DNA of 64,000 nt from Platanthera guangdongensis (Eukaryota > Streptophyta > Magnoliopsida > Asparagales > Orchidaceae). Below the pieces are notes generated by a model. The model had not been told where the DNA came from. It did no database searches and saw only the letters and a program-made list of their open reading frames with translations. Every line of letters starts with the position of its first letter. Positions within the stretch are counted from its first letter, which is position 1. The stretch covers positions 183,090,375-183,154,374 of the forward strand of contig CM077150.1 in NCBI GenBank assembly GCA_039583875.1, read 5' to 3'. This document shows positions 32,400 through 44,492 of this stretch, in pieces. Both the position numbers and the translations under genes were made by a program.

Positions 32400-34196
32400 A
32401 AGTAGGTTGCCATGTATCTTTGTATCTTTTCTTTTAACTTGCCATGTATCTTTTATTTTTATTAAAAATATATCAAAAATATGTTCTGCTTCAGTCATGT
32501 CTTACATGTACACTTTGGTGTTGATTTGCCCGCTTTAGGGAAGTCTCCTTTTCTTTTCTTTACTTATTTTTTCATTGGGGACAATGTATTGTTTAAGCAT
32601 TGGGGGGGAGGGGGGGATATTTCTCAAGCAGAACATACAAAAAAATCATAAAGTTTTTTTAAAAAAAATCATAAATTTTTTTTCAATTTTCAAAAGTTTT
32701 TTTTACTTCACAAAAATACAATTTTTTTTAAAAAAAAGAAAACAAAAATATCAATAATTTTTTTAAAAAAAATAGAAAATCGAAATTAAAATTCTTAGAA
32801 AGGGATGTTTGGGATATCACCCCATCTTACCTCCTAGTACTGGTGAGAGCCCTTCACAGGGTATACCTCGGGAAGCCTAAGAAATAACAAAAAAATAGTG
32901 TTAATTTTAAAATTAGAGAAATCTTTGTTTCTATATTTATTCACGTGCGACTTCCATAGTATTCAACTTTTACATAGTGTTTAGAAGATTTTTGATGTTT
33001 TAATTGAATTTTGAATTCTGAAGTAGAAATGTTGGTCATGTTGTGTTTCTAGTCAAGTGCACATGTTTGTAGAATTTAAGTAGAATTAAACATTTAGCAT
33101 ACAATTAGATTTTTATTTTTCTAAATGTGTAGAAATAGTTTATTTTACTTTTACTTTGAAACCGATAAAATCTAAGGATAGTTTAGGAGAGTGTGTAGAA
33201 GTTTACTAGAGAGATATTTTGCGGATCAAAAAAGAGGTATTCTTTCTCGATGTCTAGAACTTGCCCTCTAGCTATTCTCAAGACTTTGCATATGTCAAAC
33301 TCATTAGCATAAAAATGATTTAGGCACTTCTTTTGACAAGTTTGAGTCTTTGCACCCTTACCTAACGTTTTATCTTTGCGAAGCCAATTTGAGCATATAC
33401 CCTTCCTTTTGTTTTAGCTCCACCAACACTTTACCATAACCTAAAAAGCATCCTAATTACACACCTATGACCGAGCTTGAAATTATAGATACAAAACCGG
33501 TTTATGAGTGATTAGGAGCCATTTTATTTTGGTGGCTAATTGAAAAAAAAAGAGTTGTTTTATTTTTCATTTCTCCTCTAAAAAAGAAAACAAAAAAAAT
33601 CGATAAAAAAATGAAAATAAATAGAGTAAGTTGAAAAAATCTTCAACATGTTAAGAAAAAGAAACAAAGGAATTTTGGAATTGGCGGAGTTCTTCAATTT
33701 ATTTCTTTTGTGCAAGCTCGCATTAGGTTTTGGTGTGTCTACCCATCGTTTTTATCTTTTATTTTCCAAACCAAAAAAACCTAAGTCTACATTTCAACCT
33801 AGTTAAGCCCTACTGATTTGTGCTTATAATTTAAACTAGTACCGTGGCGAGAGTGTGAAAGGGCAAACCTATGACCATCGACATTGATGGATATCTTTGG
33901 AGGGTATCCCGATCTTCGATTTGTGCAATGTTATCTTAGTAAGCATGCTACTTTCTCCCTAAATGTGATTTTAAGATTTACCGGGTTTTCATTTTCGAAG
34001 TAAAAATAATAAGTGAAAACACATTTTAGAAAAGTGAAAACTAATTTGTATGCTGAGTAGGTTTTTCCACAAAAATAACTATGTGCATAGGCAAAAGACT
34101 TCGCATTGTACTCCTTAGGTTCAATTTTTGTTTCTAGCGTTAAAAGTTTTCTACTCTCTATGAAAAGTTGTTTGCTCAGGATGAGCAAACGAGTAA
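32400..34196 (+). other. Athila 3' UTR
   Basis: No gene. It contains TTGGGGACAATG followed by GCATTGGGGGGGAGGG (32575-32618), the hallmark G-rich element downstream of Athila env-like genes, then A/T homopolymers to 32780. A module related to Tekay LTRs lies at 32795-32880. The rest to 34196 is AT-rich and unremarkable. Confidence 0.75.
32795..32880 (+). repeat. Module shared with Tekay LTRs
   Basis: GAGAGCCCTTCACAGGGTAT at 32845 differs at one base from Tekay 1 LTR positions 7812-7834. Flanking words also align (TGGG..T..CCCA, CCTAGT upstream; CCTCGGG..AGCCT versus CCGGGGG..AGTCCT downstream). It includes the hairpin CCCT-TCAC-AGGG. The same module occurs reversed in Tekay 2 LTRs near 36441-36510 and 46035-46105. 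Confidence 0.65.
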
Positions 34197-34209
34197 ATAT
34201 GGGGGTATT
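34197..34209 (+). promoter_or_regulatory. Athila polypurine tract
   Basis: ATATGGGGGTATT directly precedes the 3' LTR start TGATAACTCT at 34210. Confidence 0.75.
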
Positions 34210-34900
34210 TGATAACTCTAATTTTATCCATATTTTTATATAATTTTTATTTAATAACTAATTAGTTTATAAATATATTTTATGATTTTATTATCTAATT
34301 TCTTTAATTTCTTATTTTAGGACCAATCTGGGCTGCAAATTTCAATATGAAGTTAACAGGATTGATCAGGAGACAAAGCTGGACAAAGCCGAAAAAATGC
34401 AAAGTACACGCCCCGGTCACGGGCGTGACCACCAGGTCACGGGCGTGACATCTAGGCGTGACCCCGATGCGTGCTCTAGAGCTCACTGCCATGTCAATTA
34501 AAAGTACACACCCATTGGTCACAGGCGTGACCATGCTGACCCGGGCATGTCAACCAGGCGTGACACACAGATGACGATCCAGGCCACCAATCCACGTCGG
34601 CTTAAAGTTACTCGCCCTGGCACGGGCGTGACATATTGGTCACGGGCGTGACTGCGAGCCGTGACATCCCAATGTTCTATGTTAAGACAGCGGTTTCAAG
34701 GACTGACAGCTTTTTCCTTACAGGCCCTTGGTCACGGGCGTGACCATGGGCGTGACCCTTCCAACAATGGCCGGAGTTATTCCTGCCATTTCTGCTTCCC
34801 GCCATTTTTAGCAACCGACAAGACATGCCCTAGGTCACAGGCATGACCTAGTGGCGTGACCCGCCAATTAACGATTTTTGGCGGTTTCATGCTAACGTTC
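34210..34900 (+). repeat. Athila 3' LTR, piece 1
   Basis: Matches 23078 onward, including the palindrome cluster. It is interrupted at 34900 by Tekay 2 with CGTTC duplicated. Confidence 0.95.
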
Positions 34901-35899
34901 TGTAAGACCCCCCTCCACCTTACCAAGGACGGCTACCGGGTCTTATGCCCAGAACCGTCATCTTACAGTGACACTAACGTACGGGTTAGTCGACACCGCA
35001 ACACGTCGATCCTGCCGGCTTTTACGATCATATAACCTATAGGACATTATGAGAAAAAGAAGAATAGCAGTATATCAAATCTACTAGTCCACAAGTCACA
35101 CAGTACATGTCATATATATGGAATGAAAAGTACAGAAACATAGTCCACAATGAGTACAAAATGAAAGAGTAATAAGGGCTTATGCCCAGTACATCATATC
35201 AACTCTCTCTCTCAAATAAAAGCGAAAGCTATACTAATACATCAGAACTCGTCCCACCTGAGGACGCACAGTAGTGGTAGTAGCCTGTTGTAGCGGTATC
35301 TGCTCCTCAAGTCCTGTCTCCTCGTCGTGCTGGTGCTCCATAACCATGGGCTCCTAAAAATAGTATGGTCACCGACCATTAGTCAAAAATACTAAGTCGT
35401 TTCCTCCGCACCTCGCCCCGCAACTCCTAGGCACCGAGAGGGAGGATGAAGCGGAGTACAACAAGGGGTAGCAAAGGTGGAAACAGTTGACAAGATCTAA
35501 CTAACATTTATAATGGATATTATCATTCTACTCTAGCAGTTCTAAGTATATGGTACAAGTAAGTAAAGTGCAGTACTAGTAAGGAAGTAAAGAACAAAAA
35601 GTAAGAGCATGAAAATAAAACTATTCTACCACTATACTACCATCACAAAAGTACCTTAACTTATATAAATGCCCATACAAATATATAAGTTAGGATTTCC
35701 AGGAAATTTAACTTATTATATAAAATAGTCCATACTAATTTATATGATAAGGATCTATGAAGCGTATGACCTAATATGAATGAATGTTATGATGCAATTT
35801 TATGCACAGGCAAGTGCAACTCACACACAATGACTCTGTGATCACAGACCTATAGTTCCCACTTTTTGAGAGCTAGCATCACTCTCGGGTACCACCGCT

Positions 35900-36223
35900 G
35901 TGGCTTTGGCAGCAGCGGAGCGGGCGTCTCCACTTCTAGGTCGGTATGCACACTACCAAACCTTAGACCCCTCTCATATGCCTCTGTACACGTCCAAGGT
36001 GCACTCTAGAGTCTCGCGTACGTACTTTGCTGACAACCCGTCAGTCTTGTTGGGTCGGATGTGCGTTATCGGGGATCGTCCTCCAGACCGCAGTGTAAAA
36101 CAACCCACTGGCGCCTCTAACCCTCACAACCGCCTGGTGCACTGTACTGCCATCGGTGTGATGAACGACCAGTACCGCATGCCCCGCCACTATATTTATG
36201 CACATGCAAGTATTTCATCCTGA
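35900..36223 (+). other. Conserved antisense ORF block, Tekay 2 3' LTR
   Basis: A 107-residue frame, antisense to the element, aligns residue by residue with the 97-residue frames of Tekay 1 (AAAERASPLLGRYAHYQTLD, YFADNPSVLLGRM, PPDRSVKQPTG, QYRMPRH). Most differences change the residue, arguing against a selected protein. Confidence 0.5.
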
Positions 36224-36227
36224 GCCT

Positions 36228-36372
36228 TCAGCTCGCAGGACCAACCCGTCCTGAGTCCCTCAAACCCAACTCGGGTGAGAACGCACAATAGTGTCTTTAT
36301 TCCAATTCCCTCAAACCCTATACGGGTGAGCATATATCATGAAACTCTCCAACCCATCATGGGTGAGCATAA
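36228..36372. repeat. Short hairpin series in Tekay 2 LTR
   Basis: Five inverted repeats in a row: GAGC-CTTCA-GCTC, AGGAC-CAACCC-GTCCT, ACCC-AACTC-GGGT, ACCC-TATAC-GGGT and CCC-ATCAT-GGG, the last three followed by GAG. The right LTR has a matching series at 45815-45960. Tekay 1 has other hairpins in the equivalent place (CATCCC...GGGATG, GGAC-CATCCC-GTCC). Confidence 0.6.
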
Positions 36373-39300
36373 TACATAATGTCCTAACCTATTAGACTAC
36401 TCTTGTCTACGGATTATTTTACTTGGTGAATTAAGGTGAATCCCAGGACTACCCAGGGTATACCTGGTGAAGGGCTCTTGGGGGCACTAGGAACTACGAT
36501 GAGATTACGCCCAAAGTTCCCTTTCTCAAGGATATTTACTTTAGTTGATGACTACCCATAATTCACCACAGCTCTCATTGTTGCTCTGCAACAATCCTAA
36601 TGACTTAAGATATTACCGGGAAACAGAGGGTCTTCCGTCGGCCTCCACTCCAGTTACTACCTAAGGACTTGAACTTTTATTCTCGTCACTAACAATACTA
36701 CCCACCAGGGTTGTTCACCAACTTCAATCTCTAGCTCGACGTCGATCTATCCCCTGGCGGTCCTTATACTCTAACTCCTTTATGTTATACGCAGCCCATG
36801 ACCTAATACCACCCCGAAATGGAACTTTTAATTCCTCTATCCATATGCCTCAAATCATTTATCCTAGGATGGTATGGACCTACACGATGACTTGGATAAA
36901 TTTTCATAATTTTCCTAAGTCATTAACGGCTTTAATTGAATTATTAATTTAATCTCCTAGGTCATTTAATACTTAAAGTATCACAAATTTAAATCCACTG
37001 ACCTAAGAAATTTTTCCTGAGATGTATCTTGGTGTCATATTGCTGTCTTCCAAAATTTATAATTTTCCTTTGATTATTTCTATTTATTCCTTAATTAATA
37101 CAACATTCATACAATTGTCATTTTCCAAATGAAGTAAGAGGAATATATTACTGAAAATTCTAGGAAACTTACAGAGCTTATATATCATTATTTTAAGGCT
37201 AATGACAGAGTTTCATCAACTTTTATGGTGTAATGTCCTACCAAATGCATTTCTTTACAATTTACCAAAATGCCACTATAAGTTTTAAAAATTTACTGAT
37301 TCATCCAAAAATACTGAGATAAATATCCAAGATTATTTATTCATAAATACAGTCCTAGAAACTTTTTCATAATTTTCTACTAAGTATTCCATCAATTTCT
37401 AATTAAATGTTATAATGACAAAAAATTGTAATTTCTACATAACTCCACTTAAAATTCATCAAACAAAGGTATAAAACTTTTCAGAAGTTAAGCCTAACAT
37501 GATATTGACCCTGATAAAATTGGATATTTTATCTCAAGGATAAGCCTATTCTAAAATTTATTTATCAAAAGGTCCAATTTTTCAAATATTCCAAATAATA
37601 GGATATTTGCTTCAAAAAATCCCATTATTACTATGAGGGGTGTATTACACCCTACTATGTCCCTATAAATAAAATCAGGATTTTTGAGTGTTCCAAGTTG
37701 GCTGAATACACAATATTTCATTTTAGGCTAAATGCACACCAAGCCTATATCAAGCCAACACATGCAAGTGGAATTACCCAACATGCAGGGGTCTAAATTG
37801 GCTGAACTTTTAAAAACACACTGATAATGCCACTAAGGACAAGCCACCAAAATATGGGGCCATTTGGAGCCATACAACTCAATTTATTTCATTTATTTAC
37901 GTTTTGATAATTAAGCAAAAACTATAGGAAATGTATCCCCAAAAATTCTCAATTTTTGGCAGGGGTTAAATATGCCCTAATCATGCATGTACCCAAAATT
38001 TGGGGCCATATTGGTTAATGGTTTGCCTTGGGCATCAAAATGAATTTCTGTCCTTATTTAGGACCAGCCCTAGCAAAATGTTCCTACAGGTCAAACCTCT
38101 GGACCAATCCTCAAGTTTAGGGTGGCAAATTAAAGGTAAGACAGTCAGCTACAATTTGCATTTAGAGTACAGTTTTTGTAAGTGCATCTAAGAGGCCTAA
38201 AAGTGACATGCAATGTCATGGAATAAGTGTGACAAATATTTAATTTCATTTCATTTAATGTAACAGAATAATTTGATTTTAATTAAAGTACTGCACGAAT
38301 CTTAAAGCAGGAATGGACGGAATCGGGTTATCTCCTTCCTCCAGCCAACGACTGGGATCAAATCTGGCTGGAGCATCTTTGCTGGCTGTTTCCGGCCAGC
38401 TGAGGCGGCGCCACCCCCGGCCAACGGTGCCATCACCTTCACGGTGGTGGTGGCTATCGTTTCCCAGTGATGGGGAGGCGGGAGATGGCGGCGACTACGA
38501 TCCCGAGCGGTTAAGAAAGCTTGAAAAAATCTCTCATTTCTCCCATGGAATTGGGCTCAATTGAGCCCGATATCTCACCTAATTGATCTAGGATTCTAGT
38601 ACGGGTAGAGGTGAGGTGAAATGGACCTGAATGGCGGCGTGGCGGGGAGTTTGGCGGCGGGTGGCCATGGTTCTACAGCTCCGGCGATCTCCTGCTCAAA
38701 ATCACGATTCTCGACCATTTGCTTCGATCTAGTAGTCGATTTCCACTCCTCTCCTCTCTCTGAAACTGATGGTGGGGGTGATTTGGGCTGAGAGGGGGTG
38801 TATGGAGAGATAAGTCCAATGTGAGCTCTGTTTGAGCTTTGGTTGTGTCACCATGGGTGCCATGTGGCCAGCATGCTACCAAAATTCTCTGGAATAATCA
38901 GAGGAGGCCGGCCAACATGTGTTGGGCAGAGAATTGCAGCTGAAGGGGTGGCCATGTGGCCACCCTTCCTCTTCATCCCCATTTCTCTCTCCTCTTCCTC
39001 TTAAAATCCATTTTCTACCCTTTTGCATGCACTCTCTCTCTCCTGATTTTGGGGGTTAGGAGTTGTCTTTGACCACTTGGGTTGGGCTTGGTCTGATTTG
39101 GATGGGCTTAGCACAATGGGAATGGGCTTGGGCTTCATTTTCTCTTTTAGGCTAAATGGGTTGACTTGGTTGACTCGAGTGGACTTGGTCAACCAAGGTG
39201 AGTGGGCTGACCCCACTTAGTGGTCATGGGTCTAGTGGCACCACCCAACTTGGGTTGGGCTAAGGGGATGCCCCACTTGGGCAAATTGGGCCTATAGGTG

Positions 39301-39598
39301 TATGTTTGACCATATTAGGGCCATGGTTGACTTTGGTCAATTAGGGTCAAATGGGAACCTAATGGCATGCCCTAGGGTCCACTTAGATTGTTTTAGGGTT
39401 AGGGTAGTGTGGTGGGGTCATGGTGTGGTTAGGGTTCATATTTAGGCTAGTTTGACCTAGTTTGACTTTGGCCCCTTAGTGGGCCCTCATGGCTACAACC
39501 CACTACCCAGGGTCAAACCTAGCTAAATCCCCTATCACCAACCCCATGCCTAACCCAATCTAAGTGAAAGGGGCCTAGAAGCAACATGGGATGTTACA

Positions 39599-39712
39599 AA
39601 TTCCAATAAACAAGAAAATAATTTCGTCCCCGAAATTTAAGTTCGGGTCTATGGGGTTCTGCTTGCAAGAATTATAAGAAATTTTAAACGCATAAACTAA
39701 AGTATACCTGAA
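39599..39712 (-). other. Tekay 2 3' UTR with terminal hairpin
   Basis: Positions 39620-39637 read AATTTCGTCCCCGAAATT, the counterpart of the Tekay 1 hairpin at 12109. It separates the chromodomain end from the 3' LTR. No strong polypurine tract is seen. Confidence 0.7.
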
Positions 39713-42700
39713 GTGAACAGCTTCGGGTGTCGCTCCAGCATTAGATCCCACGGCTCCCAGGTGTCTTCCTCCCGTCCATGGTTGGACCACAGCACCTTCA
39801 CAAGAGGGACTTTCTTCTTCCGCAACACTCAGACATTTGTATCATCAATCCGGATTGGCTCCAATCTGACGGATCTATCTGGCGCTATCGGACCGGCTGT
39901 AGTAGTAACATGCAGCTCCGGCCGTAGGAGAGCTCTTCGCAAGGAAGACACATGGAAAACGTCATGTAGTGCACCAAACTCCGGTGGCAGCTGCAGTCGG
40001 TAAGCTAAGGGGCCGATACGCTCCAGGATCAAGTACAGCCCCATGTATCGAGGACTGAGCTTCTTGTGCCTCCGCACCCGAGAGACACCGTGTACTGGAC
40101 GTATCTTCAAGAAAACCCTGTCTCCAACCTGGAACTCCACCTTCCAGTGTCGAGCATCATAATACTTCGTCTGTCTGCTCTTGGCCTCTAGCAGCTGATC
40201 CCTGATCAAATGTACCTGAGCCTCAGTATCCTTTATATAATCAGATCCAAGAGCCTTGGTATCCACATCCTGAACCCATGATAGCGGTGTCCGGCATTTC
40301 CTCCCATAAAGTGCCTCATATGGAGCCATCCTGATGCTAGTCTGGTGGCTGTTATTGTAGGATAATTCGATCAGTGGTAGTAGACTTTCCCAAGGCTTCC
40401 CTGTATCCAATATGCACAGTCGGAGTAGATCCTCCATGGTCCGGATGGTCTGCTCGGTCTGTCCGTCATTCTACGGGTGGAAGGCGGTACTAAAATTAAG
40501 CCGAGAACCCAAGTAAGCATGCACGACCCTCCACTTACTCGAAGTGAACCGACCATCACGGTCCGAAACAATCGTCCTAGGAATGCCATGGTATCTGACA
40601 AACTGCTCCACAAATAGTCTCACCAGAACCGCAACTAGGGCATCCTTCCGAACTAGAATAAAGCGCACTACCTTGGTCAGTCTGTCTACTATGACCCATA
40701 TAGAATCATGCCCAGAGTGGGAGCGAGGTAGTCCGTGTACAAAATCCATAGCAATGTCCTCGAACTTCCACTCTGGGACTGGCAGTGGTTGTAGCAAACC
40801 TCCTGGGCTATTACATTCCGCCTTCACGCGCTGACATGTCTCGCAGAATGTCACAAAAAGAGTGATATCCCTCTTCATCCCAGGCCAATACATAGACCTC
40901 CGCAAATCTACCCACATCTTGGTGATGCCGGGATGCACTGAATATCTGGAGCAATGAGCCTCTCTGAGTATGTCATCCCGGATACTGCCCCTTGCTGGTA
41001 TGTAAATGCGTCCACGGAATCGAAGAAGATCATCCTATAGAGTGTAGTCCTCAACCTTGCCCCTTTCTAGGGCACTGAAAATCGGCTGTAATGCAGCATC
41101 CAGCCTCTGATGTGTTCGGATGCGCTCCTGTATATCATCATCACTGATCACTGAGCTCAAATACTCTCGATATACCACTGGTTCGGCCTCAGATACCATG
41201 GTAATGTGCATGTCTTCCATCATCCGTAGCATCTCTATAGACATCAACCGAGGCTCCGGTCCAGAAGTGCAGGCCCTCCTACTCAAAGCATCTGCTTCTG
41301 TGTTCGCTTTCCACGGATGGTAGTGGATCTTATAATCATAGTCGCAGAGGAACTCCAGACATCTCCTCTGTCGTAGGTTTATGTCCTTCTACGTATCGAT
41401 ATATTTAAGATTCTTGTGATTTGAATAAATATCACAATGAATCCCGTATAAGTAATGTATCCACATCTTTAGGGCGAATACCACAGCCCCGAGCTCTAAG
41501 TAATGTACTGGATAGTTATGCTCATGCTTCTTCAACTGTCTTGAAGCATAAGCAATAACATGTCCATGCTGCATCAGGACAGCACTCATCCCCTGGTAAG
41601 AGGCATCTGTGTAGACCTGAAATCCTTCACTCCCGGATGGAAGCGAAAGAATAGGGGATGAGATGAGTCGGTCCTTCAGCTCCTGAAAAGCTGTCTCGCA
41701 CTGCTCTGACCAAACAAAATCTGCATCCTTCTTCGTCAAGGACTTGAGGGGGAGTGCTATCCTCGAGAACCCCTCCACAAACTTACGATAATACCCTGCT
41801 AGTCCCAAGAAATTGCGAATGTCGGATGTTGTCTTCGGCCGTGGCCAATCCCTCACTCTCTCTATTTTGGCTGGATCCACTGCTAATCCAGCCCCACTGA
41901 TAGTGTGCCCCAGGAAAGCCACCTCTTGTAGCCAGAACTAGCACTTTGAAAACTTTGCATACATCTGGTACTCCCTCAGCCTCTGCAAGACCTGCGTCAA
42001 ATGCTCTGTATGCTCCTCCTGAGTCTGGGAATAGATCAAAATATCGTCGATGAATACAATCACGTAGCGGTTTAAGAAGGGCTCGAATACACGGTTCATT
42101 AGACTCATGAATGTGGCAGGGGCATTCGTGAGCCCAAAAGGCATCACCGTAAACTCGTATAATCCATAGCGTGAACTGAATGCCTTCTTTGGTATGTCCT
42201 CTTCCCGGATGCGGAGCTGGTAGTAATCGGATCGCAAATCTAGCTTAGCGAACCAGAAGGCTCCCTGCAGCTGGTCAAATAGCTCATCTATCTGAGGCAG
42301 TAGATAGGTATTGCGGACCGTTAACCGGTTTAGCTCCCGGTAATCTATGCATAGTTGCAATGACCTGTCCTTCTTCTTCACAAAGAGAACTGGCGCTCCC
42401 CATGGCGATGAACTGCGCCGCACAAATCCCGACTCAACTAGCTACTGAAGTTGAGTCCTGAACTCTGCCAACTCTCTAGGAGCCATCCTGTAAGGTGTCC
42501 GGGACACCGGCCTCACTCCCGGTACTAGATGAATCCTGAAATTCGAGTCTCTTGCTGGTGGTAGCCCGGGCAATTTCTCCGGGAACACGTCGGAGAAATC
42601 CCGGACCACTGGAATATCTGAAATAGAAGTCTCTGCTCCCACCATCTCAAAGCAGATAAGGTAAACTTCTTCTCCCTGCTCGTGGGCCTTCACAGCATGT

Positions 42701-43085
42701 ACAAAAGATAACAATAGGTGGTAGATAGGCTGAATACCTTCGATGATAACATGGGAGTCGCCATGCCTTAGTGTGATCCTCCTTGATGGGCAATCTATCT
42801 GAGCATGGTTCCGATGTAACCATGTCATGCCCAAAATCAAGTCGAAGTCCTACAGCTTCAGAATAGTTGCTGGCGCCTCAAATGCCTTGCCGCCAATCTC
42901 GGCCTCCATATCACAACGGGCAGTGGTCCGCAGTTCTGACCCATCGGGTAGACGCACCCTCATCTCTAGTCCCGGAAATCTTTCCACGTCTTCGAGTCCT
43001 TCTATGAAATCCTCAGATACGAATGAGTGCGAAGCACCCGTGTCGAAGAGAGTATGTGCGGGCTTACCGCTGATCATAACTATGC
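39713..43085 (-). pseudogene. pol: Tekay 2 pol: protease, RT, RNase H, integrase, chromodomain
   Basis: In order on the minus strand: protease DTGASHSFVSEDF; linker ILGMTWLHRNHAQIDC; RT with [34 protein letters not shown] and catalytic FIDDILIYS; RNase H YTDASYQGMSAVLMQ, with SNHKNLKYI where relatives have SDHKSLKYI; integrase CETCQRVKAE, AMDFVHGLP, VSDRDGRFTS and DGQTEQT; then LSPRYMG and the chromodomain PLVKVLWSNHGREEDTWEP. In-frame stops lie after ATILKL, RTQLQ, FSKC, KYIDT, EDYTL and FHP (TAG at 40471-40473), and a TGA at 39829-39831 precedes the chromodomain. Frame is otherwise kept, so decay is mainly by point mutation. Confidence 0.93.
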
Positions 43086-43180
43086 CTGAGGTTTGTTTAA
43101 GTTAAAATTAATTGTTACCCTATAGTTCCAGGTACTATATAATTGAAAACTCAAGGAATTTAATAATTAACCTTAAGTAC
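43086..43180 (-). other. Putative intron between gag and protease, Tekay 2
   Basis: On the minus strand GTACTTAAGG opens after ATCACAG and CCTCAG closes before GCATAG. The length of 95 bp is not a multiple of three. Removal joins gag and protease in phase 1 at a glycine codon, exactly as in Tekay 1. Unspliced translation stops two codons into the segment. The AT-rich interior fits a plant intron. Confidence 0.7.
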
Positions 43181-44306
43181 CTGTGATAACCTCCTCGGGG
43201 TTCCTCTGCTCCGTGAGGTCCAAAGTGTATATCTGCTCCTGATTGCGTCCCCTGCCGTGATATCCCCGGCCTCGGCCTCATCCTCGGCCTCGGCCTCGGC
43301 CTCGGCCCTGCTGTACTGGGGCCACTGGAGGTGGAGGAGGAGGAGGAGGATGGAATCGATGCGGGCACTCCGACCTAATGTGCCCGGGCTGGTGGCATCC
43401 GTAACAAACTACCTGCCGGTGGCCATGGTCATCATGTCTCCTCGGATCATGCACCTGTAGAGGTGGGGGAGCTAATGCTGGAGGAGGCCCCTGCTCCTGC
43501 TTGAAGTTGGGACGATGACGTCCACCACCCTTCTTGTATCCGATAGTCCTGCCTCTCTGAGAGCCCTTGCTTCTCTATCCTGATGTCGACCCATCAAACG
43601 GTCTCTTTCCTCTGCCTTGCACCATCAGCTGGTCATCCTCCAGCTTCTTTGCCATCTCGATGATCTGCCTTGAGGTGCCATGAGAGATGAACAGCAAGGC
43701 CTGCCTCAAATCATCCCTGAGGCACCAGTAGAACCTCTTGGTATACCTCCTATCATTAGTATCCTGAATCCCTGCGAACCTGGCCAGATGAGAGAACTCT
43801 CTCTGATACTCGATCACCGATCTAGTCCCCTGCCTGAGGTTCAGAAACCTCTCCTAGAAGGCATCTTTGTCCGTAACAGAGACGAAGTGATCCAGAAATA
43901 CATCGTCAAACTCCTCCCACGATATCTCTGACAGCTCTCAGTCCACATATGTAGACACCCGCACTGATTTCCACCATCTCTTCGCATGAGCCTCTAGTGC
44001 AGAGGTGGCTAGAGGTACTGCCTCGCCGACCGGGCAGCTGATGCCTGCTAAAATCTCGTGTATGGCCTCCAGCCATTCCTCCATCTTTACCACATCCTCT
44101 GTCCCACGGTACATTGGTGGGGACAGGCTCTTGAAGGCACTTAGCCAGCTCGACCCCGGATTTGGCAGCGGAGCCGGGACTTGCTGGGATTTGAAGGCAT
44201 CCAGAATCGCCGTCAGAGTCTACCCCATCTCCGTATGTAGGAATGGAGTGGCAGCTGGAGGGGGAGGAGCCATATTTTGCGGCGCGGCGACCTGTGGAGG
44301 TTGCAT
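43181..44306 (-). pseudogene. gag: Tekay 2 gag, several stops
   Basis: ATG at 44306 gives MQPPQVAAPQNMAPPPP. The retrotrans_gag core includes HAKRWWKSV and LNLRQGTRSVIEYQREFSHL, and a CCHC knuckle CYGCHQPGHIRSEC is followed by a GRGRGRG tail (GGCCGA repeats at 43262-43305). Stops: TAG at 44220-44222 where Tekay 1 has CAG, a TGA before ELSEIS, TAG before ERFL, TAG before RSKGS and a TGA within the RG tail. An upstream in-frame ATG at 44378 is also possible as start. Confidence 0.88.
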
Positions 44307-44473
44307 ATAGGTAAAGTTAAAACAGAACTGGCCTAACTCATTGTACTTAGTGGACCATTTTATGTGACTTTTACACATGGGCACACGAATGCTTCCGCTG
44401 CATAGTTTGTTCGCAAACTAATGCTAGGGCGGGGGTGGTCCCGTGTTGTGGACTTCTTTCTCATATGATCGTT

Positions 44474-44489
44474 TGTTCAAGTGATACCA
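44474..44489 (-). promoter_or_regulatory. Primer binding site of Tekay 2, diverged
   Basis: Minus strand TGGTATCACTTGAACA follows the LTR end after two bases. The first eight bases match initiator tRNA-Met, and the rest differs from the TGGTATCAGAGC of Tekay 1. Confidence 0.75.
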
Positions 44490-44492
44490 GTT

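Larger units (their letters stand above)
34901..39598 (-). repeat. 3' LTR of Tekay element 2 (left copy)
   Basis: 4698 bp. Features in plus coordinates: conserved block 35900-36223, hairpin series 36228-36372, module shared with Athila near 36441-36510, TTGAC/GTCAA palindrome cluster 39045-39510, CT-rich run near 39030. The outer end is TGTAAGACCC on the plus strand. Confidence 0.93.
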
